A stretch of 64,000 nt of DNA from the NCBI GenBank assembly GCA_963693365.1, contig CAVNZM010000007.1:1736001-1800000 (forward strand), in the 5' to 3' direction. The first letter of the stretch is position 1. The number at the start of each line of letters is the position of its first letter. The translations under genes and the position numbers were made by a program. Positions 25,174-39,354 of this stretch are shown here, one piece after another. This stretch comes from Amoebidium appalachense (taxonomy: Eukaryota > Ichthyosporea). The notes under the pieces were generated by a model that did not search any database, was not told the origin of the DNA, and saw only the letters and a program-made list of their open reading frames with translations.

Positions 25174-27685
25174 ATGGCGGCTGCCGGGGAGGCAGGGGGG
25201 TCACAGTCACAGACACGTTTTCGTGTCAAGGTGTACGAATTGGACAAAGATTGCCAGTGGCTAGATAGGGGATGTGGCCACGTAGCACTCGTTAACATGC
25301 AACTTCACGGTGGGCGGACTATCGTTGTGAGATCAGAGGAAGATGGAACGGCGTTGCTGGAGTCGAAGTTGCAGTGCGATGAAGACGTGTATAAACGGCA
25401 ACATGATACTCTCATCGTTTGGGAAGAACCGGATTGTGACACGGAACTAGCGCTAAGTTTCCAGGAAAAGGAAGGGTGCGAAGAGGTATGGGCTAAGATG
25501 CAGGACTGGATATCGACGGAAAAGGCGGAAGGGAGAAAAAAATAAGAGATCGGCAGATGACAAGGAGGAAGATGAGGAGGAGGAAGAAGAAGGGGGAGAG
25601 GGCGGAGATGAAAACGGAACGAAACGTAAAAAGAGACGGAAGAAGGAGGAGGAAGAAGAGAAACAGGTGTTGACCATCATCGTTAACAACTCAGGCCCCG
25701 CGAAGAAATTTGTAAATGGAATAGTTGAAGACCCCGACGAAGATGCGGCGGACCTGTTGCCATTGCCAGAACCGACGTCCGAAAAACTTGAAGAATTGGC
25801 GCAGATTATAGAGGCCACGCCAATGTACCTACGGGAGAAGCTAGCAAACACGATCGTAGCAAACGAGTACATGCAAAAAATTGGTACAAATATTCCATAA
25901 GGCGGAAGAGGAACAGAACAAAGCGGAACTTACACCGCTGTTCAACATCTTCAAGGTAGCGTAGTTGTGTTGCTTCGTTGCACACACATGCTTGACTCCA
26001 CACATAAAAGATGCTCATGTACATGACACATACACGCGCTCACACACATTCAGCACGTGCACCGATGCTCCACACATAGACACATACGCACGGATGCACA
26101 CATGCAGACACACACGTACACACACATACACACATGCACACACACACACACACATGCTGACGTGCACACGCACACACACACGCACACACACACACACACT
26201 CACCTACATGCATGCACACACACAGCAACACCTACGCCCTCACAGTGAGAGGGGAACATGCTGGCATGCACACCCACACACACCTGCACTTGTGGTACTC
26301 CGGCCCGGCAAATCCTTCTCATCTTTCTCAGCACACACATGCACACGTGTGCACGCACGCACATGCACACACACACACGCACACATGCACACTATGTAAC
26401 AGTGTACAGCACGGTGTGTGTATGGATGCTCCAAGATACCCACACGGACATGCTCATACACACGGACACACATGTGGGTGCGCGCACACACGCACGAACA
26501 TAAACACAGAAACATACACGTTGTGTAGCCACGTACACTGGAGCACACGAGAACACATGCACATGCATATGCACATGCCTGCACATACACACCCATTTAC
26601 ATGTGGCTCTTCCGCTCGTCCTGCCCGTGTGCACGTAAGCATACACATGAACATAAACAGGAACATGCAGATACACATTTACTGACACGCATGAGCACAC
26701 ACGGCACACACACACACACACACACACAGACACACACACAGAACACATGTTACCCACACGCGCAAGCGAACACACATCTTTCGAGTTCTTCTAGTTCTCA
26801 TCCCCCCCTTCCTCCCCCAACACACACACACATATACGCACGTTCACCATGGCACACACATATACACACACACACACATGCACAAACGTACACACACGTA
26901 CACACAACACACACACATCATACACACATTCGCACACACGCGCGCGCGCGCACACACACACACACACAGTAAGAGAGAGAGAGAGACAGGACATACACAA
27001 AACACACCTAACAACACACTCACGCACACACACACGCACACACATACACATGTACACGCCCACACATATATGCCCCCCCCCCCCCCCCCCCCACACACAC
27101 ACACGTATATACACAGAGCCTGGTTCTTCTCCAGGAGAGCAGTATCATCGAGGTGATAGTCGACAAGGGCATCCTACTCGACGTGATAGGGGTTCTGGAG
27201 TACGATCCAGACACCCCCGACCGCCAGAAACACCGCGAATTCATCTCCACCCGCGCCACGTTTAAAGAGGTCATCCCGGTCGACAACGAAGCGTTAAAGG
27301 AGAAGATCCACACCACCTACCGCCTGCAGTACATGAAGGACGTGATCCTGCCCAGGTTGATCGAGGACCCGACGAGCAACACTTTAACGTCGTTCATTTT
27401 CTTTAACAACATTGAGATTGTGCAGGCTCTTCAGCAGGACAAGGCGTTTATGATCAAACTGTTTGATCAGCTGGCAGACGAAGAAACATCGGGGGAAGGT
27501 CGGAGGGACGTGCTCTTGTTTCTGAGGGAGTTCTGTGGGCTTGCTAAGAGCTTGCAGCTAGGTGCGCGGATGCAGTTCTATAAGGTGTGTGTGTGTGTGT
27601 GTGTGTCTGTGTGTGTCTTTTGTCTGTGTCTGTGTTTGGGGGGGGGGGGGGGGGAGGAAGGGGGGGAGGGGGGAAGGGAAGGTGG

Positions 27686-27721
<36 letters not shown>

Positions 27722-27983
27722 CTTAATGTGCGTGCTTTCTGCTTACGTTCCATGCTTGAACATGTACATGTGTACACTTGCTGATTCTTTATGCGTGTAC
27801 ACGTGCGTTCGTTCCTGTGCTTGTGTCAACTCGTGCCTGTATGCATGTGCGGACGTATGCGTGTGCTGGTTCGTGCTTGCCAGCACGTGTGTGCGTGCGG
27901 CACAGTTTTGCGTGTGCGCTCCCGCTCTTTAGTGTGTGTGTTCCTGTGCATGTGGATAACGGTTTAATGCTTGTGCGTGTGTG

Positions 27984-28024
<41 letters not shown>

Positions 28025-29938
28025 ATGTGGGGCTACCGGTCATTATCGACTGAGATTTGGAGTTGGTGGTTGTGTGGGTTTGGATGCATGCTCAGATGTA
28101 CTGTGTGTGTGAATGTGCAAGCACATGTCCATGTGCTTGGGGGTGATGGGCGGGCGGGTAGATGAGTGGGTGGGTGGTTGTGTGCGCATGCACACTTGTG
28201 CATGTGTGTGTTTCTCTTACTTGAACGCGCATTTGTATACAAGGATATGTTCTGCATGGTGTGTGGTGTGTCCTCGATGCCATTTTTGTGCTTAATCGCC
28301 CTCATTTGTGCAAAAGGGATGGTGGTGGTGTTAAGTGTGGAGTGGTTTTCTTTGTTGTTCTGCATGGTGTGCATTGGTATATAATCTGTGCCACGAAATG
28401 AGCACTGGTAGCTCACCATATATGGGCATCAGGATCTTGTGCACTACGGGCTGCTCAAGGCCATGCCCAAAACACTGACCCACCCTGACCTGGGCATCAG
28501 AATGGCTGCAGCTGAGGTCTGCCCCCCCCCCCCCCCCCCCCCCAAATACACACACCCCTCTTCCTCACGGTCTTTCTTTGTCCATTTCCTCTGTGCACAT
28601 GAGTTTATTTATTGGACACGTGCGCGCGCACACACACACAAACACACATGCCGAAATGGGGACACAAACGCGTGAGTACACATGTACAGGTAGACACACG
28701 ACGCACATGCATGTGGTTAGTTAACAACATACTCCACCCACCTTTCGTTCCGTCTATGGATTGTTGTTGATCTCACTTCTCTCTGTCTTCTTCTCTCTTC
28801 GTTTCCTGATGTTGTCTTCTTGTTATGTTTTCCTGACGTTTTTTTTTTTCTTTATACAGGTGTTGAACCAGGTGCTTCAACAAGACCCTGGGCTGGTCAG
28901 AGATCAAATCCTCGACGAGAAAAAGGTTCAGTCTGTTTGTGTATTTCCATGTTTTTTTCTGCTGGTGGCGTGCGTGTTATGGTGGGGTTGTTTATTTTGC
29001 GTTGGTCGGATGTGTGGCAGGAGGTTCGTGTGCTTTTTCTGCATGGCTATTGGTAGTTTTAGTTACAATAAGGGGGTATCAGACAGGGCTAAGAATGGAG
29101 ATATAGTGTAATCCCATAGACACAACGAGGTATTCGGTGAAATATTTTCGTCTCCTATCCAACGACCCAAATACTTGTAGTTGTGTTTGGTGGGTGTGAT
29201 TTGCCCGAACGATGATTGCCTGTGATATTGCCTTTGGTGGCTGATTGGTTTTATTCTGAGTGTAGACCTTTATAACACTGTCCAAACTTCAACACAGTTC
29301 ATCGCTAACACGACATTCAAATGCTGAATATTAAAGCAACCACCGCTACTTCCATTTTAGCCTCGGGGCGGCGAGCCACATTGGTGACGTCGTTTTGTGC
29401 ACAAATTTCATGACGCGGTGTCGCCCTGAAAAGGGCGCGAAAGGCTCTGTCGTATGTAGACATCGGCGATGTGACACAATTTGATTGAGTCTCTTGGTTG
29501 GTGAGACGCATTTGAGAAATGTGGCTCTCGGGTGGTCAGAGCCCAGACGCTAAAATGGGAGAAGCGATGGTTGGTTTAACATCACGCAACTTTTACGATA
29601 TCTAGGCACTACACACACCTCTCATAACTAACACGTCACACACATGCTTACACGACACATTTTGACCCATAGTTAACACTGACACACACCACGGACTGAC
29701 TAAAATAAACTAGCAACTAACACGACACTCCATTTTCTTTTTTCTCTCTCTTTCACCCACACAGCCAGCAGGGAGGAATCGTGGACGGGGGGGCAGTGTG
29801 AGTGTAGGGGACAGGCCCAAGAGACCGGGGCTGTTAAAAGTGCTCGTGCAGGCGTTTGTTGCAGAGACGGAGACGGGCATGCGCACACACCTGAGCGAGA
29901 TACTAAGGGTGTTGCTGGACCCGGATAGCATGGACACG

Positions 29939-29969
<31 letters not shown>

Positions 29970-30121
29970 TGTGTGTGTTTGTGTGTGTGTGTTTGGGGGG
30001 AGGGGGTGGAGGGGGGGGGTTTGTTTGGGGGGGGGGAGGGGGGGGGGGAAGGGGTATGTGAATACACCTAAACGAGATACTCAGAGTGCTGTTGGATTCG
30101 GATAGCATGGACACGGTATGT

Positions 30122-30169
<48 letters not shown>

Positions 30170-30896
30170 ATGGATTTGTGTTTGTGTGTGTGCTTTGGTG
30201 GGAGGGGGAGTGAGTGGGTGGGTAGGTGGAGGGGTGGAAGGGAAGGGGGGGCGGAGGGAGAGGAAGGGGGGGGGGGGGGGGGGGGGAAGTCAGGGTGAAT
30301 GGGTGTGAGGGGTGGTGTAATGGGATGGAGTAGAAGCATTGAAAAAGAAGGGTGTGTGTGCGCGGGTGGACGTGCGGGTGTGCAATCACACATGCCTTTT
30401 CGTGCTTAGGGTGCAGTGGTACATACGTGTGCACGTGCAGGTACCCCCCCCCCCCCCCCCCCCCCCCCCCGCCCTCACACACGCCCGCGCACACAAACAC
30501 ACACACACACACACACACACACTCACGCTCACACACACACACACACACTCAAACACACACACACTCACACACACTCATACACACATACACTTACTCACAG
30601 ACACACGTTTGGGCGTGCACGTACACAAACGTACACACGCACACACACACACACAGGCATACAAGGGCACTCACCGTTTCTCGTGTTCTCTTTCCCCCCC
30701 CCCCCCCCCCTTTTTTTGACCAGCATTTCCCCATGTGCAGGGCTTTCCCGTCTTGTAGCACGTGTACTTGTTACTGTTTAGTTGACTCGAGACCCCCCCA
30801 GCTCCCCGAACCCCGGCACTTTTGCATATCGTGTGTGTGTTTTCTTGGATGTCCTTTTGTCCTTCGTAAATTTTGTTCTTCACAATCTTTACATTT

Positions 30897-30928
<32 letters not shown>

Positions 30929-31611
30929 AGCAGGTGGATGGGCTACACTTGTGGTTCATACTCTTGGTTTTTTGCGTTTTTTGCAAATCTGCAATGCGTT
31001 GCCCGTTGTGAATGTGTTCTTGGTCCTCATACTACCCTCCCCCCCCCCCCCCCCCCCCCCTCCTATCCCCATTTCCCCCCTTCCCCCCTCCAGCCCCAAA
31101 ATACACACACACACTCACTCACGCATGCGCATGTGCACACACATACCTACTCACACAAGGACACACGTACACACGTACACACGTACACATACACACAAGT
31201 ACACGCACACACACACTCCTACACATGCACACATACACATACACACACACGTGCCCACACACACGGGCCCACACACACACATGCACACACACACGCACAC
31301 ACATACACACGTACACACGTATACACGCACGTACACACATATACACACACGTACACACCCCCTTTTCCCCCCTTCCATTTTCCACAGATTGCGCGACGAA
31401 GTGAGTTCATGAACCACTTCTACGAAGACTGCTTCCAAACGCTTGTAGAGCCCATTGTCCAGGTGCCCGACGCACAGGCAGCCAGGGATGCATATGTCGA
31501 CACAAAGGCACCACTGCTCTATTTCTTGGTGGAGCTACTGGCGAGTTATGTGAAGCAGCACCAGCATACGATAAGAACACACCTGCTGAGAACGGTGGTC
31601 ATTGAGAAGGT

Positions 31612-31658
<47 letters not shown>

Positions 31659-31978
31659 GATGGTGTGGGTGGGGAGGTGGGGAGGGGGGAGGGGAGGGGG
31701 GAAGGGGGGGGGATTTGTGTACAACTGGGGAAATATTTTGGTATACTGGCGTGGCTGTTGGGGCATTGTGGGTGGGTAGGTGGGTGGTTGGATGTTGTGG
31801 GTGTGTTCAAAATGTATCCGAACAGGCCCATGCCTATGCGTCCGTGTGGGGGCGTGTGGGCGGTGTGTGAATGTGTGAAAGCATGTGTTCACTCGTGCAT
31901 GTGTGTATTGATGAATGTACACACTGTGTGCTGTAAGAATCTGCCGAGATAGTTGGACATGCATGTGGCAAGAGACCT

Positions 31979-32011
<33 letters not shown>

Positions 32012-32873
32012 CGCGTTTTGGGTGCACACACACACACAAACATACACACACACACACACACATGCGAGTGCATGTTGCACGCCCACACGTACTCACGTAC
32101 ACGTACACAAGCACATGCGTGCAACCGGATACATGGGAGCATGAGCATATGCACACAGAGGGGATGTGTGTGCATGCACCCACGTGCGTACATACACACA
32201 CGCAGTATCCACACAGCTACATTCAGGTACATACACGTGCACACACACGCGCGCACACTTGCACACCCTCATACATACTTCCACATTCAAACATGCACAT
32301 ACACATATATCATTCGAACAGACTCGTACACGTACATCAGAGAGATAGGGAAAAGCGTTGGTGATGGTGCAAGTGAGTAAAGCAGAAGTAACATGATTTA
32401 TCACTAAGCCAATCTGAAGTATAAATAAAGCAATAGCATTGCACAGGATTTAGACCCATCGGCAGAAGTAAGACCTCAGACTGGAACATGCACACACACA
32501 CAAGGGCATGTGTGCTACTCATTCCTCTTCCACAAGCAGAGACGTATTGCACACAACTCTCGTACACACCAGGAGCTAACTTTCTCGTTTTTCGTTTTTC
32601 CTTTTTTTTGTGCAGATTGCCATGCTTGTGGCCTCCAAGCACAAGTATCTTGCCCTCGGTAAGTCATCTGCAGCCCCCCCCCCCCCCCCCCCCCCCTTTC
32701 TGATGTATACATCTTTCGATCCTTTTTTCTCCCCCTGCGTGTCCCCATCATGCCCTACATCCACACACACGTGTGGGTGGACACACGCGCGCGCACACAC
32801 ACTCTCTCTCTTAGACACATGCACACATGCGTGCATGCACACACACACGCATGCCCTGGACACACACAGACAC

Positions 32874-32907
<34 letters not shown>

Positions 32908-33008
32908 CACAAGCACTGACGCACACACAGGCAGACACATACACACACATACACACACACATACACACCCTGGACACACACACACACACCACACACGCAC
33001 ACACACAA

Positions 33009-33039
<31 letters not shown>

Positions 33040-33896
33040 CACACACAAGCACTGACGCACACACAGGCACACACACACATATACACACTCACATACACAC
33101 TCACCCACACACACAAACACACACACACACACACACGCGCGCGCGATCACACACACACACACACATTCTCCCCACCCTCCTCGTTCTCCCCTTCCCCTCA
33201 CACACAGACACACACAAAACTTTGTTCATCCCCCCCCCCCCCCCCCCCCCCTCCCCCCGGGACCTGCCCCCCCGCCCCCCTCCTCCTCCCCCCCCCTCCA
33301 ATGCATTGAGTTTTCCTTCATGACTGTGTACTTAAGGAGACTCAGGGGATGGAATTTAGTTTAATATTGGGGGTGCGCAACGGATCGAGATCGTATAATT
33401 GATCCAGTCGATCAATTGATGCCGAATTGTCCGAAAGTTCAATTTGCACTATAAACCCCGTCTAGATCCTGGACGATTGACCGCATAAACTTTGGGAGAA
33501 AATGAAAATTCACTTATAAAGTGGGGGGTTATTACCTAATAGAATTTATCGTCCGGGGGAGTGGTAGGCCTCGGTTGAGGTGCCCATGTTTTGCTTAGCA
33601 TAAGCAATTATGGAGAGGGTAGAATAAGACCCTACGAGGGGCTGATATTGAAACTTTGTTATGTAATTGCCCCCCACTTTACTAGTAGGATTTTATTTTC
33701 AGGGCAAATTTATGCGGTCATTCTCTCTGGATCTAGCGTCGAAACTTAGATAGCTTGTATTTGAAAGCCCCGAAAGTGACAATTTCAGCCGGCTCACAGA
33801 CTGGAATTTGATCGATCCCGATCAATTGGACCCCCCGATCACATTGCCTGCAAACCATCCCCTAAGTCTCCTTAATACTCCCATAACACATTCTAA

Positions 33897-33934
<38 letters not shown>

Positions 33935-34146
33935 CAGGTGCTCTACGTTTTCTCCGTGCAGTGCTTGTAGAGAAGGAGGAGCTGTATGTGCGCTACCTAG
34001 CCAAACACCAGACATTGGAATATGTGGTCTTGGCATACGAGGCAAATGCAACAAGGCCAAACATGCTGAACTCGGCGGTTATAGACTTCTGCGATACACT
34101 CAGAAAGGTAATGTGTGTGTGTGTGCGGTGGGGGAGGGGGGGGAGG

Positions 34147-34177
<31 letters not shown>

Positions 34178-34619
34178 GGGGGGGGGTTGGGTGCGGGCGG
34201 ACGGTACGTGGGTACACATAGTGGTGTATGTGCGTACACACACACACAGTGTGTGTGCGTTTATGCACAAGCACACGTGTGTGCACACGCGCGTATGTAC
34301 AAGCACGCTGTGTGTGTGTGTGCGTTTATGCACAAGCACACGTGTGTGCACACGCGCGTATGTACAAGCACGCTCGTGCACATACACAAACACATGCGCA
34401 CCCTGTTGATTATGCCCACTTCTACTCACATTCATATGTACGCATGCGCACTTATCAGCACATTCCCACGCTCTTATCGTATCAGTTTTCGTGCGCGTGC
34501 ATATTATATGCACACACATTTTCATACGTAAACACATCACAAGGGGGTAAAAGACACACACTGGTATCCATCTACACTGTTATCCATCTACACTCATATC
34601 AGTTCTCGTGCGGGTGCAT

Positions 34620-34707
<88 letters not shown>

Positions 34708-35362
34708 TTTCCCACCTACACTCACACGCAACGTGCCTCCATCATTTGAGCTCACTACTGCATGCATATGGCATTATCTACCAACACAGTACTGGCGTAA
34801 AACAGCTCAGACGTGTGGCGTGCCTGTGTCTATGTCTGTCTCTGTAATGGAAGTAACAGAGAGTAATAGGAAGTAAAGGGGAGTAGGAGTACGTGGACCC
34901 ATAATCTCATCCATCCAGGGTCAACAAGCATTTGTCCTTATCCACACCACACATGCATTTTCTCTCTGCCATTCTGAGGGTGTGGGTGGATGAAAAAAGC
35001 CCAGGGCAAATATTTTAGGAGGAGAGGTGTCCGGGGGAAGGGGGAGATCTGGTTTATATATATATATATATATATATATAATGGGGGGGGGGGGGGGGGG
35101 GGGAGGGGGATGGCGGGATGTGGCTGGAAGGAGTGGTCGACTCAATGCATACTGGGAGAGTGTTGTTGTGTTTGTTGTGTGTCCCACGTTTCCTTTCTTG
35201 TGTGGAGCTGGCAGTATGTGTTGCGGGATTGGGCCCAAGTGTTTTTTTTTTTTTTTTTTTGGGCTGCGCATTCTTATGTCGAGGCGAATTTTATCTAACC
35301 CCCCCCCCCCCCCCCCCCCCCCCCCACCACCACCACCACCACCACCACCACCACCACCACCA

Positions 35363-35401
<39 letters not shown>

Positions 35402-35613
35402 CAAAAAACAAAAATTGTTGTTGTTTTTGCGAAATCCTAACACTGCATTTAATTTATGTTTGTTGTTTTTTCAGGACGAGAACAAGGTGCTCCTCAAGCA
35501 GCTAGTGGAGACGTATGGGCCACGGATACGAGACACACTGCCAATCTACAAGACAATGCTGGCACAGCACGAACAGAACGAGGACACGGCAGGATTTAAC
35601 CAGGAGACAACGT

Positions 35614-35686
<73 letters not shown>

Positions 35687-36245
35687 CGTGTGCGTGGGTG
35701 GGTGGGATGGGGTGGGGTGGTTGCATAGAAGGATTATTTGTTTGCGGGGGGCAAGTACACCGGCATCTGTGTAGCTGGGTGTGTTGGTGGTGGTGGAGGG
35801 GCGGGGGAGGAGGGGGCATTAAACCATAGGGGTGAGGTGTGTGTGTGTGTTTGGGGGGGGGGGGGGGGGGGGGGGGGGTAGAGCAGTTTTGGAGTGCCAT
35901 TGCGATGATTTTGTTCTACCAGTTTATTATTGGCTTTTCTCTGACTTTTCCCCTGCCTCCCCCTCCCTCCCCCTCTCTTCCCCTTGCCCCCTGTCCCCTC
36001 ACTTTTTCCCAAGGCACACACACATGCATAACACTGGCACATGCACACTTTGTGGGCACGGGCACACATATGCACGACCTCAGATGCACACGTACACACA
36101 CACACCAACACACACACGTACACGTACACACATCACACACGTACACACCCGCACGTACACGTACACACACACGTCACACACGTACGCGTGCACACACACG
36201 TACACGTACACGTACACGTAACACACGTACACGTGTACATGTACA

Positions 36246-36296
<51 letters not shown>

Positions 36297-36703
36297 GCAG
36301 TGAGTCGTCCTCCCGTTTCCGCCGTGACGCCCGTCAGATGGACGCAGACGAGGAAGACTGGTTCGAGGATGACGAAAATGATGACGGGCCCGGGTTGGCC
36401 CCCCCACGAGTCAACACACCTACTCGAGTCGGCCCGGTTCTTCTGGTCCGGCCCAAAATCCTCGGCCTGAGAAAGGTTACAGTTTCGTCGAACGAAGGGA
36501 ACACGAACTTTAACGGGAAAGCAAACGAAAACAGGCCTTCTCTTCTACCTTTGGTTCCCTATGGGGATGAAGATGATAGTGATGGGAGCGACGGGGAGAG
36601 TGGATCGGCGGAGAAAGGGGAAACGAGTTCTGGCAGCGATGCGGTGGAAAAAGAGAAAAATAGCGGGGGGGAGGGGGTCGGATGGGGGGAGTGGGGGGAG
36701 TAG
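25174..36703 (+). CDS. PPP4R3: Protein phosphatase 4 regulatory subunit 3 (SMEK/PP4R3), 10 exons
   Basis: About 848 residues. Exons: 25174-25955, 27117-27584, 28433-28516, 28860-28925, 29765-29938, 31388-31609, 32616-32658, 33938-34107, 35475-35611, 36301-36703. ATG context is AACATGGCGG. An EVH1-like domain at about 15-115 (HDTLIVWEE, LALSFQEKEGCEEVW) is followed by an acidic, Lys-rich linker and the SMK-1/HEAT-like region: EYDPD, KHREF, FKEVIP, LTSFIFFNNIEIV, MLVASKHKYLAL, ALRFLRAV, NMLNSAVI. Exon 10 has the conserved FRRDARQMDADEEDWF and an acidic tail. Exon 1 needs two one-base corrections: the A-run at 25536-25542 (7, expected 6) and at 25875-25880 (6, expected 5). A G-run at 36664-36670 may be a third, since the shifted frame gives a Ser/Gly-rich end stopping at 36767. 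Known role: targets PP4 phosphatase to substrates in DNA repair, chromatin and stress signalling. Confidence 0.94.
29335..29575. mobile_element. TTAA-bounded MITE, family 1, copy 2 (PP4R3 intron 4)
   Basis: A 241-base element bounded by TTAA at 29331-29334 and 29576-29579. Ends are AGCAACCACCGCTACTTCC and, on the other strand, ACCAACCATCGCTTCTCCC, both leading into CCATTTTAGC. Internal GAGCCACATTGGTGACGTC matches copy 1 in inverted orientation, and a GCCCTGAAAAGGGC hairpin sits near the centre. It carries no coding capacity. It lies between PP4R3 exons 28860-28925 and 29765-29938. Confidence 0.8.
30053..30115 (+). pseudogene. Decayed partial duplicate of PP4R3 exon 5
   Basis: A 63-base copy of the last 63 bases of exon 5 (29876-29938), displaced by 177 bases and followed by the same GT(A/G)TGTGTG donor context. 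I count 12 mismatches. The CGC codon has become TGA, and there is no pyrimidine-rich acceptor in front, so it is probably not spliced in. Most changes after the TGA are silent. Confidence 0.8.
33336..33871. mobile_element. TTAA-bounded MITE, family 2 (PP4R3 intron 7)
   Basis: A 536-base element flanked by TTAA at 33332-33335 and 33872-33875. The outer inverted repeats are GGAGACTCAGGGGATGG at the left and, on the other strand at the right, GGAGACTTAGGGGATGG. Imperfect inverted similarity continues inward for well over 100 bases, including CTAGATCC and TGACCGCATAAA on both arms, so it could fold as a long hairpin. No transposase is encoded. It lies between the exons ending at 32658 and starting at 33938. 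Confidence 0.82.
34249..34374. repeat. 65-base tandem duplication in PP4R3 intron 8
   Basis: Two copies of a segment beginning GTGTGCGTTTATGCACAAG and ending TGTACAAGCACGCT lie end to end with no visible differences over at least 54 bases, so the duplication is recent. Confidence 0.85.
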
Positions 36704-38341
36704 CAAGGGAACTGGGGAGGGGGGGGTGGCTAGTATGGAGGGGGTTGAAGAGGTAACTGCCTCTTAGGTGGGTAGATATAAAGGGGAAGGGGGGGGGGGG
36801 GGGGGGGATTTTTTTTTTGGGGGGGGGGGGGGGGGGAAGAGGGGGGGGGGGGGGGGGGGGGCAAACGAAGGAGTGGGAATAAGGTGTGTGGGAGTTTGGG
36901 AGGGAGGGGAGGAAAAGGGGGGGGGGGGGGGGGGGGGGGGGGCTAAACTGGTAATTTAACAGAATCTTTCTTGTTTTCCTGTATTCGTAGGTTTTACTTT
37001 TGATTTCTTTCACTGGCTCCGGATAACACAGGGTCGTGTATATGGCCACTATTGACGTACGGTTGCATATATACAGACACACACAGCTGTTGAACACATA
37101 AGCAAACGAAAATAGAGTTGAACACACACAAAACACACATGTACACAGCACACACACGCACGCACACATGCACACGCGCACACGCACACACGCACACACA
37201 CACACACACCTGCCATCCCCAACGACAAGTCGATGCTATATATAGACAACTTAACTTGTAGCCACGTATCCCCCATGTGCTTTCCAATATGTTTGTAGCA
37301 AGGAAGCATGGGGTGGCCATGTTTGATTTGGGCAATTTCGGCCCCACCCACCATGCTGGCTATGGGGGGTGGGGGCTAGTGGCCGGAATTATGCCGAGTT
37401 ATATGGCTGTGTCCGGTACACGCCGACATGAGATTACATACAGACGGGCAGATTAGCCATATATCCGAGTGCACTGGTCATCGTCCGGGCCTTCCCCGCA
37501 AAAGTGATGGTGTACACATATGAGACTCCCTTCCGCCTTTGTGTGTGTGTCTGTAGGGGGGGGGGGTCTGCGAATACTCTGATGGGAGCTCGTTGCAATT
37601 CTGGCAATGTGCGGGGGCCCGGGGGAGGGGGGTAGCTTCGAATTCGTCGATACTTGGAGTAGCACGATGCAACCCCCCCCCCCCCCCCCCCCCCGGGCCC
37701 TCCCACCCCTCTCCCCGGCGCATACACACAGATACACGTCACAGTGCCACGGTCTGACACGTACTGTCAAACCAAGGCACACACACACGTCACACACACA
37801 CACACCCACACACACACCCGCACACACAGAGTCACACACACCACAGGCACACAACTAGCTTGACATGCACAAACACATACATTCACTGGCACACATGTAC
37901 ACCTGTTGGCACACATATACCCACAATACCTCTCCACACACACACATGCACAGACTCACACTGTCTGGACACTTACAGTCACGCATGTGGCCACGCAATG
38001 ACAGGAACGTGTGAGTTAAGCTTCATGTCCCCCCCCCCCCCCCTCCCCCCCTCCCCCCCCCTTCCCCACCCAAAATCCTGTGGCCAACCGATCTAATTTT
38101 AGCGGGGTGCATATATACCACGAGTACGGTACACCGAGGATATATAAAATTACGAAATGGCCGGGAAATATTCCGTACCCATGTTCCACACCACTCCAAA
38201 GCCCATGCTGCTTGAGTAATTGCAATTGAGCATTGGTATTTGGGCCGCATCTGCAGCTGTTTTCTCAGTTGAACTATATTAGTGCTACACTAAGTTGCTA
38301 CTTTGGCCTGGGCTAACCATTTTGGCCTAGCTGCAGTTGCA

Positions 38342-38377
<36 letters not shown>

Positions 38378-38568
38378 AACTCCCGTGCGCGTGGCGCCCC
38401 GCGGCCGCAAAATGAACTGCCGCACGAACACTTCCGTGCACAGTCGCGCTAGAGCTCAAACGCCGTCACACATTGTCGCATGCATCATGCCTGGCCCGTG
38501 TACTATAATATAATCATTATGTTTTTCAAAGTGCACGCTTGACCTGCACTTGGCACCGGTAATTATCC

Positions 38569-38636
<68 letters not shown>

Positions 38637-39354
38637 GGAGAGGCTTGAGGTGCACGATGCAACGCGGTAAAAAATGAATTGAGGGGGAGGGGGAGGAGTT
38701 GAGAGGGAGAGGTTCCCAGCGCTAGCATGATTAGTTAGCATAACGCCGCAAGAGAATAGAGGTCTATACAGCCATAATCAAATAGTATGTCCATGTACCA
38801 TGTGCGCATAGCATTACGCATTGAGCATCTGATGCGTAGCTGTAATCACCACACATGTGCTGGCTGATCAATCGTAGATTTTCGTGATCGTGGACTGTAG
38901 GTGTTCCATTACTGTATATATCAATATTGACCTTGTACGCACGTGAGTGGGACAAGGGCCGGCCTCAGTCCCCCGTACAGAAACTTACTGCATGAATATA
39001 TGCGGACAAATACACACGGCATGGCATACTACGTGAAACATGCTTCACCCATTAGTATACGCACAGAGCAATGGTTGGGGAACAATCTATTTGACCGTTT
39101 CCTGAAGCTATCCGAATCCGAAATACTACACGAACAATGTCATTGAACTCCAAAGGGAAAGGGAGGGGGGGGGGGGGGGGGGGGGGGGAAGGATCGTGGC
39201 TTGGTCTGCCTGAAGGAGAACTTAGATTGCATACTTTCTTCAAAAGAGGAGGGAAACTTTACAAAATAAACCAAAACAAAAAACCCCACACAGCAGTAAT
39301 ATGGTTTCGAGCATAAACCAATAAATCATAAGCTGACAAACAAGAGGAAGTGCC
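36704..39354. other. Convergent 3' interval between PP4R3 and COQ6
   Basis: 2.65 kb with no gene I can support. G-rich tracts fill 36780-36942, and CA-rich DNA covers 37080-37210 and 37690-37980. The 65-base poly-G run is at 38571. Between them are short microsatellite-free islands with open minus-strand frames (for example 38764-38955) that I could not assign. Confidence 0.5.
38571..38635. repeat. Poly-G run of 65 bases
   Basis: The longest uninterrupted G tract in the window, preceded by CCCC. It lies between the convergent 3' ends of PP4R3 and COQ6. It would form G-quadruplexes readily. Confidence 0.95.

Noticed and set aside
25534-25560. Euplotes-like +1 frameshift at AAA-TAA in PP4R3
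   Set aside because: The second PP4R3 break must occur before its stop to preserve conserved residues, and the COX20 break is at a G run with no nearby stop motif. The pattern follows homopolymers, not stop codons.
25486-25663. Intron with donor GTATGG and acceptor AAACAG that would avoid the first PP4R3 frame break
   Set aside because: It would remove the conserved C-terminal helix of the EVH1 domain (CEEVWAKM). A homopolymer error explains the break better.
37049-38955. Possible exons of an extra minus-strand gene (frames at 38764-38955, 38456-38570, 38016-38248, 37434-37530, 37049-37354)
   Set aside because: A few short stretches looked vaguely like ligand-binding receptor segments, but junction phases do not connect, stops interrupt, and no motif is decisive. 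Left unassigned.
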